Source of the DNA: Crenothrix polyspora
Lineage (GTDB): Bacteria; Pseudomonadota; Gammaproteobacteria; Methylococcales; Methylomonadaceae
Assembly: GCA_945903675.1 (NCBI GenBank)
Contig: CAMDOP010000160.1
Coordinates: forward strand, 1-7,450
Direction: 5' to 3'
DNA length: 7,450 nucleotides
Made by a program: the position numbers and the translations under genes. Within the stretch, counting starts at the first letter, position 1; every line of letters starts with the position of its first letter. Positions 1 to 4,987 of this stretch are shown piece by piece. Under the pieces are notes generated by a model, which saw nothing but the letters and a program-made list of their open reading frames with translations, made no database searches and had not been told where the DNA came from.

Positions 1-734
1 GGGTCTTTTTCTATTTTTCTTCTTAACAAATGCATATATTGATAAAGATCCGCTTTTGTTGCCCGATCACTTTCCGGCCAAAGATGCGTTATAATTTCTT
101 CAGTCGTGAAGACACGATCAACGTCTGTTAACAATAATACAATTAATTCAAACTCTTTAGGTGTCAAACTAATTCTCTGTCCACTTAAAAACAAACACTT
201 ACTAATGTGATCTAATTTAAAGTCTTTGTTTTCTTTTTTTTCAGCTTCACGTTGAAAACCAGCAATTCCAATAATCTTATTTTCACCATTTTTACTATGA
301 TTTCTTCTATCCTTATTAAAACGTCTATCTCCGTTGCCTCTTCTTTCGGTTATAGAGTATTTCAAACATAAAGCTTTTGTAAGGTATGCATCAATCTCAG
401 CAATATCTTGCGAATTACTTATAATTACATCAACCCATTCCGAACAATTGGTCGATATCGCCTCAGTATAGTTTCTTTTTAACGCACAAATTCTCAATTG
501 ACTTTTTAACGCTATCTTTCTTATCAAATCAGTTTCAAAACCCTTATCTGGATTAGTTAACCAATCAAGCGGAATAAAAATTGAATCGTAGTTTTGGTTT
601 TCTAATCCATTAATTCCTTGAAGAGTGAAAACAATTTCTGTTAAAAATATATTGTTTGCATAACAGTAACCTTTCATCATTGCTAAAAAATATTCATCAT
701 CATTAAATACTGCAATATTATTTTTGATATTCAT
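1..734 (-). CDS. OmpR/PhoB-type winged-helix regulator with degenerate receiver domain (3' end outside window)
   Basis: The minus strand is open from the ATG at 734-732 to the window edge (244 complete codons plus two bases), so the C-terminus is missing. Residues about 174-245 match the OmpR/PhoB trans_reg_C winged helix: LSGQRISLTPKEFELIVLLL, then a TTEEIITHLWP helix, then the recognition-helix region ending YMHLLRRKIEKDP. Only the final wing is missing. Residues 1-125 have the length and rough pattern of a receiver domain (acidic NDDE at 11-14, a hydrophobic strand before residue 57), but the phosphoacceptor Asp, the Ser/Thr and the Lys do not align with confidence. It is therefore probably a phosphorylation-independent pseudo-receiver. 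An Arg-rich linker (TERRGNGDRRFNKDRRN, about 129-145) joins the halves. The ATG has no strong ribosome site. The gene points away from the sulfatase operon, 984 bases from it. Control of the operon is possible but not shown. Confidence 0.85.
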   Translation of the reverse strand, partial: MNIKNNIAVFNDDEYFLAMMKGYCYANNIFLTEIVFTLQGINGLENQNYDSIFIPLDWLTNPDKGFETDLIRKIALKSQLRICALKRNYTEAISTNCSEWVDVIISNSQDIAEIDAYLTKALCLKYSITERRGNGDRRFNKDRRNHSKNGENKIIGIAGFQREAEKKENKDFKLDHISKCLFLSGQRISLTPKEFELIVLLLTDVDRVFTTEEIITHLWPESDRATKADLYQYMHLLRRKIEKD

Positions 735-1084
735 ATATTTTTTTAACTAAAATATTTCATTACCTTTTCCGTCTTTGATTAGACTAGAAGAGCATGTTTT
801 TTATGGTCTATAATTTTTTGTTTACTTTTAGTGCAGGACATCTAGTAATACGTTGGCTCTAATTAATCAGTTTAAAAAAACATCAAAATAAAAGAACAAA
901 TCGTGAATATAGTAAAGCTAAAAAACACCATAAAATATATACGTATAAATACTTAGCTAAAATATTTTTAAAGGACGCAAGACGATCAGTTAGCTAAGAA
1001 TTACCACTGAAGCGAGCATTTAATAAATTACACATTCTAATCAGTTTTGCTAGCACAATTGTTTGGAAGTCAGATAAGAAATAA
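735..1084. other. AT-rich non-coding stretch upstream of the regulator
   Basis: No gene is recognisable on either strand; the longest plus-strand reading from an ATG here is a 22-codon frame at 794 resembling nothing I know. The stretch must hold the regulator's promoter on the minus strand, but no single -35/-10 pair stands out from the AT-rich background. It contains the two TTAGCTAA palindromes annotated separately. Confidence 0.5.
952..998. repeat. Pair of TTAGCTAA palindromes (9-bp inverted repeat)
   Basis: TTAGCTAA, a perfect 8-bp palindrome, occurs at 953-960 and 990-997. With flanking bases the pair forms a perfect 9-bp inverted repeat, CTTAGCTAA at 952-960 and TTAGCTAAG at 990-998, with 29 bases between. 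Centre-to-centre distance is 37 bases. The pair lies about 220-265 bases upstream of the regulator start. It may be an operator pair or a weak hairpin; the sequence does not decide. Confidence 0.4.
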
Positions 1085-1203
1085 GAAAGGAGTCGTTATT
1101 TTTTCCTAAGAATCTTTCAGTGCTTCCTACTCGAAAGCCCTGCAAAATAACCCAACCGCTTATGCTATTGCATTTTGTGAAAATATAACCAATTGTGCTA
1201 TCT
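1085..1203. repeat. Structured intergenic repeat, copy A
   Basis: This stretch is a diverged copy of the element at 1398-1625. Shared blocks in the same order are AAGG(G)AGTCG(C/T)TATTTTT, a TGCTTCCTACTCGAAA-like block (GGCTTCCTGCTCGAAA in copy B), then TATGCTA, TTTTGTGAAAA and GCTATC. It can fold: GTTATTTT (1095-1102) pairs with AAAATAAC (1144-1151), and CTTTC (1114-1118) pairs with GAAAG (1133-1137) around a 14-base loop (1119-1132). Relative to copy B it lacks about 115 bases in the middle. It is possibly a decayed miniature mobile element or REP-like repeat; the family is not recognised. Confidence 0.6.
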
Positions 1204-1397
1204 GGTGGGGGAATCCATTTTAGGAAACTTTGTCTCTATACACAGGGTAATCATTTAGATTCAACTCAAGAAATTATGAAATCTGCTTTGGACAGCAATA
1301 TTAGACCTGCCATCGTCTTACAATTTTCTTATACATAAGTAACAATATTTTTTTATTACTTTAGCGATGAAAGAAAACTCCATTATTTTCAGTGGAC
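1204..1397. other. Spacer between the two structured repeats, no recognisable gene
   Basis: A plus-strand frame of about 48 codons without a good start runs from about 1190 to the stop at about 1338 (including ...GGGIHFRKLCLYTQG... and ...SALDSNIRPAIVLQF...). It resembles no family I know, has no ribosome site and starts inside repeat copy A, so it is not annotated as a gene. Nothing else is visible. Confidence 0.4.
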
Positions 1398-1405
1398 TGA
1401 AGGGA

Positions 1406-1471
1406 GTCGCTATTTTTGCTAAAGATTTTTCCGGGCTTCCTGCTCGAAAAATCAGCAAAAAACTACGCGAC
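1406..1471. repeat. Stem-loop 1 (long hairpin at start of repeat copy B)
   Basis: Three consecutive paired blocks stack: GTCGC (1406-1410) with GCGAC (1467-1471), TTTTTGCT (1413-1420) with AGCAAAAA (1454-1461), and GATTTTTC (1424-1431) with GAAAAATC (1446-1453). The loop is 14 bases, 1432-1445. That gives 21 pairs over a 66-base hairpin, with only small internal loops (TA opposite ACTAC, and an AAA bulge). No T-tract follows, so it is not a standard terminator. Confidence 0.7.
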
Positions 1472-1504
1472 CACCAATGCCTTCGGCTGCCCCGATTCGT
1501 CCTC

Positions 1505-1546
1505 GTCACCTAGTTTCGACCCAACAAGGGGGCGAAACCAGGTTAC
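1505..1546. repeat. Stem-loop 2
   Basis: GT/AC, ACCT (1508-1511)/AGGT (1540-1543), GTTTCG (1513-1518)/CGAAAC (1533-1538) and an inner CCC/GGG pair around AACAA make a compact hairpin with two single-base mismatches. It lies in the part of copy B that copy A lacks. No T-tract follows. Confidence 0.55.
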
Positions 1547-1570
1547 AAATGACTTGACGCCGTTTCGTAA

Positions 1571-1620
1571 AGCCTGCATTTTCACTATGCTACGCTTCGT
1601 GAAAACACATGCCCTAGGCT
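1571..1620. repeat. Stem-loop 3
   Basis: AGCC (1571-1574) pairs with GGCT (1617-1620), GCA (1576-1578) with TGC (1610-1612), and TTTTCAC (1579-1585) with GTGAAAA (1599-1605), around the 13-base loop TATGCTACGCTTC. There are small internal loops on the right arm. The loop and right arm overlap the block shared with copy A. Confidence 0.5.
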
Positions 1621-1628
1621 ATCGCGGA

Positions 1629-1673
1629 CTAAAAATCTTCACTTCGCTATCGCTCCGTTTCCAAGATTTTCAG
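1629..1673. repeat. Stem-loop 4
   Basis: AAAATCTT (1632-1639) pairs perfectly with AAGATTTT (1663-1670) around a 23-base loop, and CT/AG flank it beyond a mismatch. It is followed by GCTAAAGATT (1673-1682), an exact direct repeat of 1418-1427 in stem-loop 1. The hairpin ends about 45 bases before the sulfatase ATG, so it would sit in the 5' leader of the operon transcript if the promoter is upstream. Confidence 0.5.
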
Positions 1674-1718
1674 CTAAAGATTGGCGTTAATTACAAATTT
1701 TAATTCAAAAGAAAATAC

Positions 1719-3896
1719 ATGGTCCGTTTAACTGCTCTTGTTACAATCGTTGTATCGACTCTCATCTTGGCAGGATATGCCCAGCTCTCAGAGGCCGCTG
1801 TAATATCCAAGCTTCCACCGCCTAATATCTTGTTTTTCGTAATGGACGACGTGGGTATTGATCAAATGAAAGTATTTGGTTATGGTGGTGACAACCCACC
1901 CCAGACGCCCAATATTGATGCCGTTGCTTTAGCCGGTATTCGTTTCGGTAATACTTGGTCACAACCGACTTGCAGTCCTACTCGGGCAACCTTTTTTGAT
2001 GGTCGTTATCCGATCAGGACAAATATGTTGGCCGCCATCGCCGGTACAAGTGATTTGGCTAACTCTGCCGTTTCACCGTATGAATATACTACGCCGAAAA
2101 TTTTGCGGAAAAAAAATTATGTGAGTGCTGTTTTTGGCAAGATGCATCTGTCAGGTTCGCAGTTGAATCCAGCTCTCAATCCTTTCGGAAATGAAGTGAT
2201 GAGAAAGTTGGGCTGGAATCACTTTGAAGGCTTTCTTGATGGAGATCCTTATCCTATTGATACAACGGCGGGAGGTGTCGCTTCAACCCGGACTTATGGC
2301 TGCGGCTTTGTACCCAGTAAAGCCGATAACGCTACAATTGGTAAAGATACAGGCGCCTGTTATACCGATCAAGGGGCAATCTGTGACGTTATATCAACTG
2401 CAAACTCAGCTGCCCCGGGCTTTACCTGTTTGGAAAAAGGCGGTATTTTTGATCCAGAAAAGTCGTGTAAATCAAAAGGAGAACTACCTTCTTATATCAA
2501 TTTCAAGACTCAGAATGCTTATTACACGGGGGACTGGGTAATCAATAATGAAGATGGCACTACAACTACATTGCCACCTGCAGATGCCCGTGGTCGTGGT
2601 TATAGAACAGTACAGGAAGCCAATCGGGCGATAGGTTGGATTAATCAGCAGTCTAAAAATAGGCCTTGGATGGCAAGTATCGGCTTTTCTGCAATACATG
2701 CTCCCGTTCAACCGTCTCCGGTCAAGCTAGTACCAAAAGGTTCTCTTTCAACCAGCGCTTCTAAATGTACCACTTCTGATGAGAACATAGAACTCGCCAC
2801 CCAAATGTTGGAAGCCATGGATCATGAGTTTGGCAGAGTAATGGTAGAAACGGGGTTGGCATATTTTAATAGTGATGGCTCTTTGAATTACCATCCTGAA
2901 AAAACCAACACTGTCGTTATTGTCATAGGTGATAATGGCACATGGACAACCAGCATTAGAGAGCCTTTTGATCCGGCACGGGCCAAGGGCACGCCTTACC
3001 AGGGGGGTGTTTGGGTCCCTCAAATTATTGCCGGCCCCATGGTTAAGAAGCCCGGACGGGAAGTGTCACACATGACTAATGGTACCGATTTGTTTAGTTT
3101 TTTTGGTGAAGTGGCCGGTATTGACGTAAGTAAAGTGGTACCTAAATCGCATACACTGGATAGTTATAAATTAATGCCTTATCTTCTTAATCCAAAACAA
3201 AGATCTATTCGTAGCACCAATTACACAGTTACAGGCAATAATCTACGTTCGATTACAACGCCTCAGTACCCTTGTGTGGTTCCCAGTATGAATGCATGTA
3301 CGATGATTCTTCCCAGTCAAGGCGCTTGTGAATCACAGAGTGGTCAGTGGTATGGTCCGAATGGTGTTGTTGGGTCGACAGGTTATACCTCTTGCTGTCA
3401 AGTGAATGATTATTTGGTTTCACAAAGCCAGTCTCAAGTTATTAATAATTTGAGTCAACGAGCTATTAGGAATGATAACTACAAAATAGTACAGAATGAA
3501 ATAGAAAATTGCAGCGGCGGTGCAAGTGATAAAGTAAATGAGTTTTATGAAATCAATGAAGCCGTGCCAACGCCAAAACTGGATCGTGTTGAAGACGATC
3601 TTCTTAAAACAGGCTCTGCGCCACTCACCACTCAACAGAATCAGAATTACAAGGTACTGTTGAAAAAGCTTGGAATACTCGAAAGTAGTTTTATTAACTG
3701 CCCTGGTGATGGCAATTTAGATAAAGTGGTTAATCAAAAAGATATTGATGAATGGGAAAAATTCACTGTAACAACCGGAAAAACTACTCCGAATGGTGGT
3801 GGTCAATCCAGTTGGTATGATTTTAATTATGATGGCTTAACTAATGCTGATGATAAGGCAATCATCGAAACCAATATGGGTAAAAGTTGCAAATGA
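1719..3896 (+). CDS. Secreted FGly-dependent sulfatase with C-terminal dockerin-like domain
   Basis: This 725-residue alkaline-phosphatase-superfamily sulfatase should hydrolyse sulfate esters outside the cytoplasm. The signal peptide is residues 1-26/27 (hydrophobic core, SEAA cleavage region). Active-site features in order: metal ligands D43 and D44; the formylglycine signature CSPTR at 85-89; K141 and H143 (GKMHLSG); H327 (AIHAP); D405 and N406 (IGDNG); and K423 in KGTPYQGG. The usual TGR after the signature is DGR. Cys-rich insertions lie at about 195-250 and 519-598; besides Cys85 there are 14 cysteines, an even number that fits disulfides in an exported protein. Residues 661-725 contain two dockerin-like calcium loops, DGNLDKVVNQKD and DFNYDGLTNADD. 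The ATG is the only start after an in-frame stop at 1701; its ribosome site (AAAAGAAAA) is weak. It overlaps the FGE gene by ATGA. The substrate is unknown. Confidence 0.93.
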   Translation: MVRLTALVTIVVSTLILAGYAQLSEAAVISKLPPPNILFFVMDDVGIDQMKVFGYGGDNPPQTPNIDAVALAGIRFGNTWSQPTCSPTRATFFDGRYPIRTNMLAAIAGTSDLANSAVSPYEYTTPKILRKKNYVSAVFGKMHLSGSQLNPALNPFGNEVMRKLGWNHFEGFLDGDPYPIDTTAGGVASTRTYGCGFVPSKADNATIGKDTGACYTDQGAICDVISTANSAAPGFTCLEKGGIFDPEKSCKSKGELPSYINFKTQNAYYTGDWVINNEDGTTTTLPPADARGRGYRTVQEANRAIGWINQQSKNRPWMASIGFSAIHAPVQPSPVKLVPKGSLSTSASKCTTSDENIELATQMLEAMDHEFGRVMVETGLAYFNSDGSLNYHPEKTNTVVIVIGDNGTWTTSIREPFDPARAKGTPYQGGVWVPQIIAGPMVKKPGREVSHMTNGTDLFSFFGEVAGIDVSKVVPKSHTLDSYKLMPYLLNPKQRSIRSTNYTVTGNNLRSITTPQYPCVVPSMNACTMILPSQGACESQSGQWYGPNGVVGSTGYTSCCQVNDYLVSQSQSQVINNLSQRAIRNDNYKIVQNEIENCSGGASDKVNEFYEINEAVPTPKLDRVEDDLLKTGSAPLTTQQNQNYKVLLKKLGILESSFINCPGDGNLDKVVNQKDIDEWEKFTVTTGKTTPNGGGQSSWYDFNYDGLTNADDKAIIETNMGKSCK
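1971..1985 (+). other. Formylglycine modification site (Cys85 of the sulfatase)
   Basis: The codons read C-S-P-T-R, matching the C-x-P-x-R sequence recognised by FGE; the TGC at 1971-1973 encodes the cysteine converted to formylglycine. Having Cys rather than Ser fits the FGE encoded immediately downstream. Confidence 0.9.
3699..3893 (+). other. Dockerin-like paired calcium-binding module of the sulfatase
   Basis: Two loops follow the D-x-N-x-D-x-x-x-N-x-x-D pattern of dockerin type I / EF-hand-like calcium sites: residues 664-675 and 701-712. Each is followed by a short helix-like segment (IDEWEKF and KAIIETNMG). Cys661 and Cys724 bracket the module and could clasp it as a disulfide. I infer the dockerin relationship from pattern only; cohesin binding is not implied. 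Confidence 0.7.
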
Positions 3897-4978
3897 GTTT
3901 AATTCTTTATCAAAATTATGGTGATGCAGACCATTCTAATGCCTGGCTAGGTCCTATTATTGTCAGAATCTACTTGCTCTTGATGCTTCAGGTTTTTGGA
4001 GCAACATTGTCATTTGCGACGGAATCAGTTGACGCAAAACCACAATCAACGGCTCCCCCAGGTATGGTCTTTATTCCCGGTGGGGAGTTTTTGATGGGCA
4101 GTGACAAGGCTTTGTCTCGTCCTGATGAACGCCCTGTTCATCAGGTCAAAGTTGGTCCCTTCTGGATGGATACAACTGAAGTCACCAATGCGCAGTTTAA
4201 AAGTTTCGTAGAAGCCACTCACTATGTAACAACTGCCGAAATACCGCCACGAATGGAAGATATTATGGCGCAACTGCCGCCTGGATCTGAGCAACCGCCC
4301 GCAGAAAGCCTGCAGGCCGGTTCGTTGGTATTTGCCATTCCTAAAGGCGTTGAGTATTGGTGGCAATGGGTGAATGGCGCTGATTGGCGTCACCCGGAAG
4401 GTCCCCTCAGTAATATTGATGGTAAAGATAATTATCCGGTGGTTCAGGTCTCTTGGTTTGACGCGGTTGCTTATGCAAAATGGGCCGGCAAGCGTTTGCC
4501 GACTGAAGCTGAATGGGAATTTGCATCGCGAGGAGGGCTGAAGGGAAAAACCTATGTTTGGGGGGATGAAGCCCCGGCAAAAGGCAAACCGAAAGCTAAC
4601 ACTTGGCAGGGTGAGTTTCCTAAAAGTAATCTAGGTACAGACGGTCATACCGGCTCAAGTCCTGTTGGCTCATTTGCACCTAATGGCTATGGTTTATATG
4701 ACATGGCTGGAAACGTTTGGGAATGGGTACAGGATTTTTATAGGTCGGATGCCTATCAACTGCAGTCTGATAAAAAAGTTGCAGTTAATCCGCAAGGACC
4801 TAAAGATAGCTTTGATCCTGAAGAACCCTACATTACTAAACGTACCCAACGTGGCGGCTCTTTTTTATGCGAAGAAAAATTCTGTGCGAGTTATCGACCC
4901 AGTGGTCGTATGAAAGCAAGTCCCGATACGGGTTTGATTCATACTGGTTTTAGATGCGTGAGTGATACAATCAAATAA
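3893..4978 (+). CDS. Formylglycine-generating enzyme (SUMF1/FGE family), probably exported
   Basis: This 361-residue protein oxidises the sulfatase signature cysteine to formylglycine using copper and O2. The FGE-sulfatase domain spans about residues 57-357: GMVFIPGGEFLMGS near the start, DTTEVTNAQF (93-102), RLPTEAEWEFA (201-211), NVWEW (274-278), and the C-terminal RGGSFLCEEKFC (320-331) and FRC (353-355). Cys326 and Cys331 match the catalytic C-x4-C pair of human FGE (Cys336/Cys341), which separates true FGEs from relatives such as EgtB or PvdO. Residues about 26-42 are hydrophobic after Arg25 and end SFA-TES, a Sec-like signal or anchor with an unusually long 25-residue n-region. I chose the ATG at 3893 because it overlaps the sulfatase stop (ATGA), typical of translational coupling; an in-frame TTG two codons earlier is less likely. 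It presumably activates the upstream sulfatase. Confidence 0.93.
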   Translation: MSLILYQNYGDADHSNAWLGPIIVRIYLLLMLQVFGATLSFATESVDAKPQSTAPPGMVFIPGGEFLMGSDKALSRPDERPVHQVKVGPFWMDTTEVTNAQFKSFVEATHYVTTAEIPPRMEDIMAQLPPGSEQPPAESLQAGSLVFAIPKGVEYWWQWVNGADWRHPEGPLSNIDGKDNYPVVQVSWFDAVAYAKWAGKRLPTEAEWEFASRGGLKGKTYVWGDEAPAKGKPKANTWQGEFPKSNLGTDGHTGSSPVGSFAPNGYGLYDMAGNVWEWVQDFYRSDAYQLQSDKKVAVNPQGPKDSFDPEEPYITKRTQRGGSFLCEEKFCASYRPSGRMKASPDTGLIHTGFRCVSDTIK

Positions 4979-4981
4979 GGA
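4976..4981 (+). promoter_or_regulatory. Ribosome binding site of the DUF1254 gene, overlapping the FGE stop
   Basis: TAAGGA lies 6 bases before the ATG at 4988 and contains the TAA stop of the FGE gene. This is the clearest ribosome site of the operon. It supports both the chosen start and coupled translation. Confidence 0.75.
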
Positions 4982-4987
4982 TTAATA

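Larger units (their letters stand above)
1398..1625. repeat. Structured intergenic repeat, copy B
   Basis: This is the longer copy of the element also seen at 1085-1203, in the same orientation. It begins with GAAGGGAGTCGCTATTTTTG and ends with the TATGCTA ... TCGTGAAAA ... GCTATC blocks at 1586-1625. About 115 bases (roughly 1472-1585), including the stem-loop at 1505-1546, have no counterpart in copy A. The part around 1472-1560 is visibly richer in G and C than its surroundings. A 95-codon frame runs across it, but this is explained by the repeat structure rather than by a gene. Confidence 0.6.

Noticed and set aside
794..862. A 22-codon frame (MFFMVYNFLFTFSAGHLVIR...) in the AT-rich upstream region.
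   Set aside because: It is too short, has only a poor ribosome site and no recognisable features; expected by chance in such sequence.
971..1015. AAGGACGCAAGAC, reminiscent of part of a c-di-GMP (GEMM) riboswitch.
   Set aside because: The conserved GEMM core and tetraloop-receptor parts are not found around it; a short GGACGCAA match is not enough.
1190..1338. Plus-strand frame of about 48 codons between the repeats.
   Set aside because: It lacks a credible start and ribosome site, overlaps repeat copy A, and matches no family I recognise.
1519..1546. ACCCAAC resembling one arm of an integron attC site.
   Set aside because: The partner GTTRRRY core is not present in the right position, and no integrase or cassette gene is nearby.
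1554..1591. TTGACG with TATGCT as a sulfatase-operon promoter.
   Set aside because: The spacing is 26 bases, far from 17, and the sequence at the correct spacing (CATTTT) is a poor -10.
1085..1690. CRISPR array.
   Set aside because: There are only two diverged copies of unequal length, without regular spacers or a constant repeat.
1416..1703. A 95-codon plus-strand frame upstream of the sulfatase.
   Set aside because: It runs through stem-loops 1-4 of repeat copy B, has no ribosome site, and its translation is low in recognisable structure. The openness is explained by the repeat.
3887..3892. TTG start two codons upstream of the FGE ATG.
   Set aside because: The ATG at 3893 gives the typical ATGA overlap with the sulfatase stop; TTG is a weaker start and no better ribosome site favours it.
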